Positions 32,958 to 42,394 of a stretch of DNA of 64,000 bases are shown one piece after another. A program made the translations under genes and the position numbers. This stretch comes from Dactylonectria macrodidyma (taxonomy: Eukaryota > Ascomycota > Sordariomycetes > Hypocreales > Nectriaceae), in assembly GCA_020744425.1 (NCBI GenBank), contig JAGMUV010000013.1, positions 1,550,001-1,614,000 of the forward strand. Reading direction: 5' to 3'. Under the pieces are notes generated by a model, which worked only from the letters and a program-made list of their open reading frames with translations, was not told the DNA's origin and did no database searches. How positions within the stretch are numbered: the stretch's first letter is position 1; each line of letters opens with the position of its first letter.

Positions 32958-33359
32958 GCAGGATGCGTATGAGTGGCTAGGATCAGGGAAGCGGAGGAGG
33001 TTGAATAGGCTTTGCTATCAGATGATGAAGGGATGTCCTGCTGGCTTATCTGATATGCTGAGCCGAGGACCAATCACCATTCGCCGCGCACGATAAAGAA
33101 AAAGGAGGGGTGGAAGAACATATAAATGCCGTGTAATAGTATAGAAACCATGATCCATGGTACAATTCATCTCAATCCATCGCAGGCTGGTATCTCTTTT
33201 TCCTCCCTTGACTCGAGCAAAGCGGCCCGATCTATTTGCCCACATGGCGCCACAACACCAGAAAACACCGAGCTTGACACAGAAGCAAAATCAAAAGACT
33301 TGTCACGCGGGAGAAAGGAAAGGAAAAATCGGAGGCTAGAGTGACGTGACAATGCGCTA
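32958..33359. other. Intergenic between convergent genes
   Basis: 402 bp between the HEM12 stop and the stop of the Par32-like gene. It should contain both 3'UTRs. Nothing else was recognised. Confidence 0.5.
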
Positions 33360-33863
33360 TTATGCCTTTTTCCCGAAGAGCCAGTTCTTGCCCTTGGTGA
33401 CGACCGAGTCAGGGCCGTCGTCGACAGCCTGATCGTTGCTAGCCTTGCGGGCGAGCTCGGCCTCCTCGCCCTTGAAGACGTTGCCGGCACCGCCTCGGCC
33501 GGCGTGCTGAGCACCAGAGCTGGGGCGTCGAGGAATGCTGCAAAAATGGTCGAGTCAGCATTTGATTTTGGGAAAATACGAGACGAGAAACAAGAAAGCT
33601 GAGGATCTTGAATTGAGGAAAGGAAGGGAAAAGGAAGGGGTGAGCCAGGGAACAGGCAAAGGAAAGACTCACGCTTCAACATCCTGGCGCAGACGAGTCT
33701 CGCGGGGATCCTTGTTCTTGGCCATATTACCAGTGCCGCCGCGGCCAGTGGTGACGACGGAGCCCTTGAGGGTGGGCGTCTGAAGGTCCTGAGGGTCGGT
33801 CTTGGGAGTGTGGGCAGCATCGGCCATGTTGCCGGCACCGCCGCGTCCGTGAGAGGCGAGCAT
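33360..33863 (-). CDS. Par32/DUF3602-like protein with GRGGxGN repeats
   Basis: Small disordered protein of the fungal DUF3602 family. The yeast member Par32 is phosphorylated after rapamycin treatment and inhibits ammonium transporters. Exons are 33863-33673 and 33537-33360, with a 135-nt GTGAGT..GCAG intron; the product is 122 aa. Three copies of the family motif are seen: HGRGGAGNMAD, TGRGGTGNMAK and AGRGGAGNVFK. The splice restores RQDVEA-IPRRPSSGAQ. The C-terminus ends KGKNWLFGKKA. No membrane segment or signal peptide. Nitrogen-signalling function is inferred by family only. Confidence 0.85.
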
Positions 33864-35332
33864 CTTGAGTGAGAGTGAGAGAGGGATGTAGGTTTTGGTG
33901 TGAGGATGAGCGGGGTGAGTGTGTGAGTGAGTGACGATGACTCCCAGAGAAAGAGGGGGAAGGCGTGTTAGCGGGCGGTTGGCTCTGTCAGTTCTGGTCT
34001 GTTGCGTGACAAGTTTCGAGGCGTCAAGTCACGGCAATGGAAAGTCTAGGGCAAGGGAGAGTGTTGCGTTGCGTGTGCGGTTGATGGAAGGGGAAGTTTC
34101 AATGTCAAACATCAACCGGCTTGTCAGCGGATTATTTATCTCAACGCCAAGGAGGGGGCTGACCTAGGCCTCGATGATGTCGGTTGGCTCTTTTTTTTTC
34201 CCCTCTGTAACAACTGACTCTTCAACTTCTTAGGATCCCATGATCACGCACACGCACACGGCTCGCACGCATCCACCGCCGGGGGCGCAGAACTACCTTG
34301 GAATGGATGAACGGCGGCTACGACGACGCCCTTCCCCTCTCAAGAACTTGGCGCGAGAGGGCGTGTGGCCATGGCGAATTTTTCTTCTTCATGTTGCCTT
34401 TTGTCCCCTCCTGGCTCTTCCCACCCCGCCTGACGAGACAGGCAGACAAGGGGGTTGGCCAAGGGCTGGGTTCGTGCCACCGTCGGCGTCTCCAGGCAGT
34501 TCTTGTTCGAGCCTAACGAGCCATGAGCCAGCGGACAGAGCACAAACCCGGACGACGGGACGAGACTGGCTGACTAGACAGGGCTGCTAAGCAGTTTGCA
34601 GGCCAAGAGCCTAGAAAAGAGGGCAAACAGGGAAGTATGCCACCCCCTCCAAGCCCCTCCAAGCCCCTCCCCCCCAGCTACTTTCACAGGGCCAAGCCAA
34701 GCCGTCGTTCGGCCACTCCTTGACTAACGAAAACGTAATGGATTCGCCCCATCGTGGGTTTGTCCTCGTGGCCCGTCCAGACTTTTTTTTTTTTCCAACC
34801 TGGCAACCTCGCCCTTGCTTCGAGGTACGTACCTGTCACCGCCGATCCACGGCCAATCAGCGTCGCTGCTGAGGGGGTTTGCCATTTTGTTTAAGGTTTT
34901 TGGGTTTCGGGGGGTTTTAATGCGAATTTCACAAGCTTCGGGGGTCCTTCTGACCTTTCTAGAATGCGCTGCATTTCGCCCAACGCGGGAAATCGACTCA
35001 CGGCAAACCATGATAAGATATTGATATCAGATACACATAACATAAATACATGCACGTTCTGATCCGTGGATTGAATCTCAACCGTCTTCTGGGCGCTCGC
35101 CGCCTTTGCACTCGTCCTGGCGTTTCGGGTACGTCTGGCCTTTGATCACACGCTCCTCTGCTCTGGGTATGGGGCGTGCGTGCCCTGCCTGTGTCCCCAA
35201 CATCTACGTGGCTGGGAGCCTCATTCTCGCCGTCGCCGGTTTCCGATACCTGCCATCAACCGTGACCTCATTTTCAATTCAGTCCTATAGTTCAGTGCAC
35301 AAAGCACATGCGCACTTCGTACTGCTTTCCTT
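33864..35332. other. Intergenic, Par32-like promoter and copia flank
   Basis: 1.47 kb with no recognised gene. It includes CT-rich DNA upstream of the Par32-like start, a CCCCTCCAAG tandem run at about 34648-34670, poly-T tracts near 34190 and 34780, and a GGTACGTACC palindrome near 34825. Confidence 0.5.
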
Positions 35333-35337
35333 AACTG

Positions 35338-35511
35338 TGTCACGAGCTTTTGTCGTGTGAGGCACCTGATTGGGTGTGTGTATGTTCTTGATTGTGTCAA
35401 GTCCCCGCTCTGAGTCCCTGTACACCCTTTATGCTAAAATAGCTAGAAGGATATTGCTATAGCAGGCACACGCCATATACACGCCCTGCTACCCAAATAC
35501 ACATCGTGACA
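35338..35511 (-). repeat. 3' LTR of the copia element
   Basis: 174 bp, TGTCACGA...TCGTGACA, apparently identical to the LTR at 40540-40713. It lies downstream of Pol in the element's orientation. Confidence 0.97.
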
Positions 35512-35523
35512 CACCCCCTTAGC
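35512..35523 (-). other. Polypurine tract of the copia element
   Basis: On the element strand the sequence just before the 3'LTR is CTAAGGGGGTG. The AAGGGGG run next to the LTR is the expected plus-strand primer site. Confidence 0.75.
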
Positions 35524-35546
35524 CGAGGCCATTTCCAAGGACTTGG

Positions 35547-38500
35547 CTACCCTATAAGTTGTCTTTTGGGTCTCTGCCCTCCTGGATATCCGAGTCTTGC
35601 CTCCTTATCAGGGCTGTTGCCTTCCTTCTGGCTGCGTGTTTTCGCAATCTGGTCCTTCATAGCTTCCATTCGCTGTTCCAGGGCAATCTGGCGTGAAATG
35701 TCCTCCATTTGAAGCATCTTAATGAATGTTGCATGCCGTTGCTTGGGCAGGGCCTTTGTCATCCCGTCTGCAATCATCTTCGATGTTGGGACCCAGCCGA
35801 ACTCGACTCTCTTCTCCCTGTATTCTTGTCGTAACCAGTGTCGATGAATATCCACATGCCGAAGCTTCGTAGTCAACTTGGCTGATTCCTCAGTCATGAG
35901 CCTGATTGTCTGGGCATTATCGCATTCAATATGCAATGGTCCGTCAATCTGAACTTCCAGCTCCTTAAGAATCCTGCTTGCGAAGATAGCTTCCTTAGCT
36001 GTCTGAGATAAAGCGAGCAATTCAGCTTCAGTACTTGACGTAGTGACCGTAGACTGTTTTGTTGCTTTCCAGGCAATTGGTCCTCCAAACAGCATCATCA
36101 CATAGCCTTGCGAGCTCTTCCTGTCTATTGTATTGTCTGCATAGGAAGCATCGCTTGCACATAGGAAGCTCTTGAGGAATCTTGTTCCTCCCAGCCTGAT
36201 TCCCAGTGAACGTGTTCCATACAAATACTGCAAGACTCGGTCTGCGGCCTTGTGGTGTGTGTGGTCTGGATTCTGATTGAACCTAGCTAGCCTTGCGGCT
36301 GCGAATGCAACATCGGGTCGTGTTGAGATTGATGCGAACAATATCGATCCGACTTTCTTCAAATATTTCTCGATCGAACGCCAGTCGGCTTGGCAGGTTG
36401 CTGGTAACAATTCTTCCTCTGTCATCGGAGTCTCGGGAACCTTGGTCTCTAGGTCGATATCATACTGGTAAGCAATCTTATCGATATATGCATCTTGAGT
36501 CAGCCAGATAGATCGCTTGGCTCTGTTTCGTATGATGTGAATTCCAAGAAACCACTTCGGTTCTCCCAGCACGGTCATATTATAAGTCTGCTGTAGGCCT
36601 TCCATAGCCTTCTTTGCCCTGTCTGCCTTCTCCTTTTGATATGCCCAGATAAGATCGTCAACAAAGAAGAAGACAATCACTCCATCTTTAAGCATCACAC
36701 AGGGTTCGTCAGGAACAGTCCTGAAGCCGAGGTCTCGGAGGGTTCGTGTCAGATCTTGTTGCCATAAGAACGGAGACCTCCGTAGTCCGTAGAGCGCCTT
36801 CTGGAGCTTTAGAACTCTGCCGTATTTTTGGAATCCTGGTGGCATTCTCATGAATACCAGCTCATCTAGCTCGCAGTGTACGAAAGCATTTACAGCATCC
36901 ATCTGCACGAGCTCCAGATCGTATTCTGCTGCAATTGCCATAAGCGCCCTGAAAGACATGCTTGCAAGCGTTGTTGCTCGAGTCGGCAGATCTCCCCTAG
37001 CCTGTTGATTGCCGCAGACAACAAGACGGGCTTTGCACTTAACCAGGTATCCATGCTTGTCTGTTTTGTAAGTAAATACCCACATACAGCTTAGCACCTG
37101 TTGTCCTTTTGCCTGACGCCATGGCACTTCAACGAACGACTTCATCTGTTGGTGAGATGCCATATGTTCTTCTTGTGCTTTGCGGAACTGTTCTTTAAAC
37201 GGGTGGCTGTCGAGATCCCTGAGAGTCTTCGGCTCCTCTGGTAAGTTTCGCTTATGTATCTTCTCCGGCTTGAACTTCATTCCAGCGACGAAACTCCCAT
37301 GATAAGCTGTCTCGATTGGAACTGGGACAAAGTCTTCCAAGCAGCTTTCCACGACTGCAATTAGCGGAATATCTGCTCTCACCCCCTCAGCTCCAGCGAC
37401 TGGTAAGAAGACTGAAAGCGCTGCATCTTGCTCTTGGTCTGGTTCAGTTGGTGGAGGTGTACATAATGCTTCCTCCAAAGCTCTTGCTAGTTCGTAGTCT
37501 TCTTTGTCCGCTTGGTCGTCCTGATATTCGTCTGGATCATTTTCTGGATCATTTTCTGGAACCATTTCTTCCCCGTCGTCACCCTGGTCTTCTTCATGGT
37601 TGCCAGATTCAAAGACTGGCTCGTCTTCTTCAAGTACAGCTTGGTTGTTCAGCTGGCTTGGCGGAATAGCGACCTTCTCGACCAGGTCATCAACGCTATC
37701 AATGAGTTCCTTTTCCGTACATTTGCCGTCAAAGAATGTGTCTTCGTCAAAGATAACGTCTCGAGTTGATATGACTTTTCCTTTATGCGGGACCCAAACA
37801 CGAAAGATGTTTGTCGAGTCATAGCCAACAAGATAGCCGATGTGCGCTCTTGGGTCAAGCTTGCGGAGCTTCTTTCGTTTGAGTTGCGCTCGTGATGTCA
37901 TGGCGTAGGCCCTGCAGCCATATGCCTTTAAGTGCGATAGGTATGGCTGTCTTGAGTAGAACAACTCATAAGGGGTCTTCCACTCATTCGACTCTCGTGG
38001 CGTTCTGTTCTTCAGGTACACGGCTGCGCTGATTATTTCTCTCCAAAGATCATGCGGTATGTTGGCTGTGATTCTCATCACTCGGCTCTTCTCAATTACC
38101 GCACCCCCTGAGCGCTCAGCTCCTCCGTTCTGAGCTTGCGTATTTGGCGCTGATGGTTTCCCAATGATGCCTCTCCACATCATCCAGTATTTAAACTTCT
38201 TAGTGAAGAGCTCATTGTCTGAGCGAACCGCTTTAACCAGATAGCCATAGTGGATCTTCATCCAGTGATAGAAGTGTCTCACTATCTTGCCGCTCTCTCG
38301 TCTGTCATACGTCTTGGTATAATACGGAAAGACCATACCAGACCAGGCGTCTGTGATAAACATGGCTCGAATAAAGCCCTTCGCATCTTCATCGATGTCG
38401 GTCCAGTCAATCCAAATTTCGTAACATGGCTTGTCTTTTTCTCGGTCTGGTGGACGTCGAGATATCTGCCGATGTATCTTCCCTTGGCTGCAGCCTGGAC

Positions 38501-39155
38501 ACTGCGTTGTCTTTGGTCCACGGAGTCGTATCCCTAGGGAATTCTTTCCTAAGTGATGCAACACTAACGGACTTGGATGTCCCATTCGAAGATGCCATAG
38601 GGATCCAATCGCTACTGCTGGTGCCCTTGGATGTCGCGATGTTCTTCGCCTGTATTGCGTGCTAAAGATAGCATCCTCAACGTCGCGCGAAATCTCTCGA
38701 TACTGCAGTACGAATTGATTATGCATCTGGTGGACGATGCATATGGTTGAGCCGTCCCTTCGGATCAGGAGGTTGTTGATAGTGTCCCAGAAGATTCCAT
38801 TCTCTCGAAGCAATTGAAAGGATACTAGGTTCGTGCTGAAATCGGTACAATAGGTTGCGTTCCGTAGGCGCAAAATTCCAACTTTCCCTTCTGGAAGTAT
38901 GACCTCTAGGTCAACTCTTCCAAAACCTAGGATTGGAACTTCTGATGCTCCTGCAATAACTGCCTCTCCGTCTGCTGCCTTACGGAAGGTCTTAAACCTA
39001 GTCAGATCGTTAAAAATATGCAACGTTGTACCAGAATCCAAGATCGTTGATAAACGTAGCGGATACACAGTAGTTGCAGAGGTAAAGGCTGATCGTAGGT
39101 GCGCTGTGTTCGCCGCTCCTATGATCTTCACTCTGGCCTTTCTCTCCTGTAATTG
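35547..39155 (-). CDS. pol: Copia Pol: protease, integrase, reverse transcriptase, RNase H
   Basis: Open frame of 1202 codons after the Gag stop, in the same frame as Gag. It has no ATG before the protease; the first usable methionine lies well downstream. In order: aspartic protease ILDSGTTLHIF, pre-integrase zinc region (HLRMGHP...CPGCSQGK), integrase core starting YEIWIDWTDID, copia-type reverse transcriptase (LVQMDAVNAFVHCEL, QKALYGLRRSPFLWQ, catalytic FFFVDDLIW), and RNase H (CASDASYADN, TTSSTEAELLALS). It must be made as an extension of Gag, so the UGA at 39156-39158 is either read through or a nonsense mutation. No other disabling change was seen. Confidence 0.93.
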   Translation of the reverse strand, partial: QLQERKARVKIIGAANTAHLRSAFTSATTVYPLRLSTILDSGTTLHIFNDLTRFKTFRKAADGEAVIAGASEVPILGFGRVDLEVILPEGKVGILRLRNATYCTDFSTNLVSFQLLRENGIFWDTINNLLIRRDGSTICIVHQMHNQFVLQYREISRDVEDAIFSTQYRRRTSRHPRAPAVAIGSLWHLRMGHPSPLVLHHLGKNSLGIRLRGPKTTQCPGCSQGKIHRQISRRPPDREKDKPCYEIWIDWTDIDEDAKGFIRAMFITDAWSGMVFPYYTKTYDRRESGKIVRHFYHWMKIHYGYLVKAVRSDNELFTKKFKYWMMWRGIIGKPSAPNTQAQNGGAERSGGAVIEKSRVMRITANIPHDLWREIISAAVYLKNRTPRESNEWKTPYELFYSRQPYLSHLKAYGCRAYAMTSRAQLKRKKLRKLDPRAHIGYLVGYDSTNIFRVWVPHKGKVISTRDVIFDEDTFFDGKCTEKELIDSVDDLVEKVAIPPSQLNNQAVLEEDEPVFESGNHEEDQGDDGEEMVPENDPENDPDEYQDDQADKEDYELARALEEALCTPPPTEPDQEQDAALSVFLPVAGAEGVRADIPLIAVVESCLEDFVPVPIETAYHGSFVAGMKFKPEKIHKRNLPEEPKTLRDLDSHPFKEQFRKAQEEHMASHQQMKSFVEVPWRQAKGQQVLSCMWVFTYKTDKHGYLVKCKARLVVCGNQQARGDLPTRATTLASMSFRALMAIAAEYDLELVQMDAVNAFVHCELDELVFMRMPPGFQKYGRVLKLQKALYGLRRSPFLWQQDLTRTLRDLGFRTVPDEPCVMLKDGVIVFFFVDDLIWAYQKEKADRAKKAMEGLQQTYNMTVLGEPKWFLGIHIIRNRAKRSIWLTQDAYIDKIAYQYDIDLETKVPETPMTEEELLPATCQADWRSIEKYLKKVGSILFASISTRPDVAFAAARLARFNQNPDHTHHKAADRVLQYLYGTRSLGIRLGGTRFLKSFLCASDASYADNTIDRKSSQGYVMMLFGGPIAWKATKQSTVTTSSTEAELLALSQTAKEAIFASRILKELEVQIDGPLHIECDNAQTIRLMTEESAKLTTKLRHVDIHRHWLRQEYREKRVEFGWVPTSKMIADGMTKALPKQRHATFIKMLQMEDISRQIALEQRMEAMKDQIAKTRSQKEGNSPDKEARLGYPGGQRPKRQLIG

Positions 39156-39158
39156 TCA
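39150..39158 (-). promoter_or_regulatory. Candidate stop-codon readthrough site between Gag and Pol
   Basis: The sequence is AAC TGA CAA TTA CAG GAG in the Gag frame. TGA at 39158-39156 is followed by CAATTA, which fits CARYYA, the downstream hexamer known to promote readthrough in tobamoviruses and in some yeast reporter tests. The Pol frame is open from the next codon. Confidence 0.6.
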
Positions 39159-40379
39159 GTTCCCTTTCTGTTCTCGTAAAGCATCAACCCTTCTCTGCAG
39201 CTCGTGGTCGTCCTCCAGCGCCTTCTTAGCCCTTCGCATACGACGATTATTGCGAGGCATGCCCTCCGGTCTCTTATCTTCGAACACACACCAGCAGTCA
39301 GATAGGTCATGCCCTCTCATACCGCAGGCTGGGCACGTAAGTGCTGGCCTCTTACCAGAGCGTCCTCCGGAGCCAGACTTCGTCCTCTTCCCACCCTTTG
39401 GCGTGGATGCCTCCTCACTGTGGTCACTCTCCTCGTTGCCTCCCTCTGTGTGGAACGCCCCGCCCCTCACGGTGTTACCACTCGTGGGCCTCTTGCGGGA
39501 TGCCCATTCACGCATTGTCGAGGCAACCTCTTGAGGTGTCCAAACCTTTGAGCCATTGGGAGCAGGTCGCTGTACGGCCGATGCAATCAGGTCAATACCT
39601 CCTGGTCTAGATTGGGAATCTGATTCTACGGTTTCACTCCCACTGCTTGTGTGGAGTCGTCGCTGCTCAGCCGCTTCTGCTTGGGCAGTCTGGTGGGCGA
39701 GCGCATCTTGGAGGCGTCTTCTCTGAAGAACTGCTTCGGCATCTAGAATCTTAGCCCCCTCCGTGAAAGCTGTTGCATAGCTTTGATGGATTGGTTCAAT
39801 TAGGTCAGCGAACTCTCGAAGCCATTGACCGGTCTCGGTCTCTGCTAGGTGATACTTCTTTGCCTTGATCATCATCGATTCCCACGACTCAAGCCATTGT
39901 GGGAAGGCTTTCTGATTCTTAAAGCCTTTCATCACGGCAATATATTCGTCTTTCACCTTAGCCATCATGAAGCCTTCTGATGGAGCAGCAGAGCTCTTGA
40001 GCAGCTGCATCCACTCTCGCAGTGTGTCTTTTCTGTCGAGCGGTTGCCTGTACTTAGTCGAAACTGTCTCCAGGATGGTATCGTATACCGTATTAATCTC
40101 TGTCTCCTGCTTTCCGAAGTCCCTCTTCCTGACTTCCCATTGCCTAAACACAGCATCATACGCTCGCTGCTGCGACGGTGATAGCTGGGTATAGTCTGTG
40201 GCAGTAGCGTTAAAGTCGCTATACTGAGGCTCTCTTGGTTCTTGCAAGAGTTCCCCAATAGGATGATCAGGGTGCATGTAGGACCATATCTTCCTTGGAG
40301 TCTTGGCTGATGTGGACTGAATCCACGCATCCCAATTTTCCTTCCCAGTCAAGATCACTCTCTGGTCTTTTGACGTCAT
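39156..40379 (-). CDS. gag: Copia Gag
   Basis: 407-aa capsid/nucleocapsid protein starting MTSKDQRVILTGKENWDAWI. A helical capsid-like region comes first, followed by a Ser/Gly-rich basic linker and one zinc knuckle CPACGMRGHDLSDC (C-X2-C-X4-H-X4-C) at about 345-358. The C-terminal charged helix (EDDHELQRRVDALREQ) runs up to the TGA and its character continues into the first codons of Pol. The leader from the 5'LTR to this ATG is 160 nt. Function: particle formation and RNA packaging, by family. Confidence 0.92.
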   Translation of the reverse strand: MTSKDQRVILTGKENWDAWIQSTSAKTPRKIWSYMHPDHPIGELLQEPREPQYSDFNATATDYTQLSPSQQRAYDAVFRQWEVRKRDFGKQETEINTVYDTILETVSTKYRQPLDRKDTLREWMQLLKSSAAPSEGFMMAKVKDEYIAVMKGFKNQKAFPQWLESWESMMIKAKKYHLAETETGQWLREFADLIEPIHQSYATAFTEGAKILDAEAVLQRRRLQDALAHQTAQAEAAEQRRLHTSSGSETVESDSQSRPGGIDLIASAVQRPAPNGSKVWTPQEVASTMREWASRKRPTSGNTVRGGAFHTEGGNEESDHSEEASTPKGGKRTKSGSGGRSGKRPALTCPACGMRGHDLSDCWCVFEDKRPEGMPRNNRRMRRAKKALEDDHELQRRVDALREQKGN

Positions 40380-40522
40380 ATTCGGATCGGCCGGAACGGA
40401 CGGTATCGATCGATTTTGACCGCGTCACAACGTATTCTATCTGAATAACGATGGATATCGGCCCTTCGAGGTCTGGCTCGATGCAAATCGTATTATTGCT
40501 GTCTTTTTCAATGGAATTGTCG

Positions 40523-40539
40523 CGAACCGGGCTCATAAC
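40523..40539 (-). other. Primer-binding site, half-tRNA type (initiator Met)
   Basis: Next to the 5'LTR the element strand reads GTTATGAGCCC. Its complement GGGCTCATAAC matches the anticodon stem-loop of eukaryotic initiator tRNA-Met (CAT anticodon), not a tRNA 3' end. This is how Drosophila copia primes, with a 5' half tRNA. The tRNA match is from memory of that family, not from a search. Confidence 0.65.
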
Positions 40540-40713
40540 TGTCACGAGCTTTTGTCGTGTGAGGCACCTGATTGGGTGTGTGTATGTTCTTGATTGTGTC
40601 AAGTCCCCGCTCTGAGTCCCTGTACACCCTTTATGCTAAAATAGCTAGAAGGATATTGCTATAGCAGGCACACGCCATATACACGCCCTGCTACCCAAAT
40701 ACACATCGTGACA
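40540..40713 (-). repeat. 5' LTR of the copia element
   Basis: 174 bp, same ends and sequence as the LTR at 35338-35511. It should hold the element promoter. Confidence 0.97.
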
Positions 40714-40718
40714 AACTG

Positions 40719-42394
40719 CGTCCCATGCATATCATACATGCTACATCCACTGCACGTGCTAGCTGAATACCAACACCGACATCAAGTGCCTATATTAATA
40801 GCCGCACGTGAGTGACAAGGGTGAATGCGCCAAATCATGTCGTTGCATGCAGAAAACATGCTCGCCTCGCCTCAACCCGGGTGGTCCTCCACTGCTTTGC
40901 ACTGTACAGTACGATTGTGTTCCGCAAGTACTTCTATACGTACAAGATGCCAGTAATTGGCGAACAATTGCGGATCATTCTTACTTACCCGCATGCCCTG
41001 ACTTGCTTGGAACATGAGCGAATAAATCCCCCAAATTGCGATGCCACAAAAACTGCGAGGCGTGTCACTAGTGCGCTGCGACTGCTTCGTACAGGATAGA
41101 TATTACGACATGTGTACCGCAGCAAATGACGTTGCAAAAGGCTTGGCTGTGTTCATGTTCCGTAACCCTCCCTAGTGCGAAATGAGGGTTCTGATACTCC
41201 TTCTCTTCTTCGTCTTCAACATTACCAACCCGCTTCACTTTCCTTTGATTTAGCCGTCTACTTTGCTTCTACTGCATATTTTCGCGCATTAGGTAGCCTT
41301 TCTACTTCTGGCGACTCAGAAAGCCTCACTTTCGGTGTCGCCCCTCCGTCTCGTGCTCATGACTGCCTAGTTGTCTGGCACTTACGAGCCGGGCGACTTT
41401 TAGCCTTTCAGATAGATGTCATGTGTCGGCTCTCTGCCTCCGCGTCCAAAGTGTCTGTTTCCTGTCTCAAACATGCCCTGGGAGCATAGTGATATGATAT
41501 TGATCAATTTAGCAACACGGCCCTTTACCTTCTCGTGCAGTGTGTTGTTATGATATGGATTGGGTAGGTTTTCTGCGTTCTGTCTCGTCCCAAGACACCC
41601 CTTTCTTACTAAACACAATGGTTGACACCACTGGCTTCATCCCGCTCTTTGGTGCTAATTATATAGCTTCTAGACTCGTCATCCCCCATAGTCATATCCT
41701 AGGCCCGCGAGCTTTCCATATTCTTACAACCTTGCTGGCTCCCCTATCGGAGTCTGTTCCCAGAGCCGCGACACCATCTGAGTCCATGTCCATCTGCACC
41801 CCGCATTACCACATCCTCACCCCTCTGAGGCCCCTGCCTTGGATCGCTTCCGTGCAGAGAGGGACTCCTTGCTGGCCTCCACCTCCACACCTCCACATGT
41901 GCCTCCACACCACCCGCCAGCTTCACCAGGCAAGGGGTGGAGGAAAACACGGCACATCATAAGCATCAACTTATTCTGTATGTCTTTAGAAGTGAAGTTT
42001 TTACCAAACGACATCGAGAGCACCCTCTTTTCTTAGATATGAATAGACTACTTTTTGAACCATAGAGCCTTTTGAATGGATTTTTATGTTTTGATTAAGT
42101 GATACAGAGACTTGTATCAGTCAATTGGATTGTCCTGCATTGCTTAACATCCCCGCCCCCGCTGCAAATTTCCCCACAACCAACGCCATCAAGGTTGTCA
42201 AGAAATAAAGTGGGAAACATTACTCTTTCAGCGCCGTCATTTTATGATATTCATGAGTCCAAAGTGGTAATGCCCCTGTTTAACTAACAAAAGGAACGAT
42301 GTGGCCGACAATTGTGTTTGGAAGTCAACCGTGCGAGTGGTTGCGTATCCGCTCATCTTTATTAGGCCCGGATTTTCTCGTTAATTATGATGAT
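40719..42394. other. Intergenic, no recognised gene, contains repeat copy B
   Basis: Lies between the copia element and the 3' end of velB. A 140-codon plus-strand frame (41540-41962) has no recognisable feature and its end falls in the degenerate repeat. The DNA after 41990 is AT-rich. Confidence 0.5.
41931..42055 (+). repeat. Degenerate copy B of a dispersed repeat
   Basis: Aligns by eye with 45421-45535: shared AGGGGTGG, GGAAAACAC/GGGAAACAC, CACA-CAT, CTTATT, TGTCTTT, AAGTGA, AGAGCAC and ATAGACTA. It is also similar to 541-600. About 70-75 percent identity in the core, with gaps beyond. No terminal repeats or target duplication could be fixed. Confidence 0.5.

Larger units (their letters stand above)
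35333..40718 (-). mobile_element. Complete Ty1/copia LTR retrotransposon
   Basis: Element body 35338-40713 (5376 bp) with direct LTRs of 174 bp that I could not tell apart base by base. It is flanked by the 5-bp target duplication AACTG (35333-35337 and 40714-40718). LTRs start TGTCACGA and end TCGTGACA, a perfect 8-bp terminal inverted repeat. On the minus strand the order is 5'LTR, primer-binding site, Gag, protease, integrase, reverse transcriptase, RNase H, polypurine tract, 3'LTR. The PR-IN-RT-RH order is diagnostic of copia. Both frames are open apart from the single in-frame TGA between Gag and Pol. It looks like a recent insertion between the Par32-like gene and velB. Confidence 0.97.

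Noticed and set aside
39128..39310. Frameshift between Gag and Pol through the overlapping frame at 39128-39310
   Set aside because: Gag and Pol are in the same frame, so no frameshift is needed; that overlapping frame ends without joining Pol.
41540..41962. 140-codon frame between copia and velB; its end resembles that of the frame at 45142-45456 (GGGKH)
   Set aside because: The shared end is explained by the degenerate DNA repeat copies B and C; the remaining parts are not collinear.
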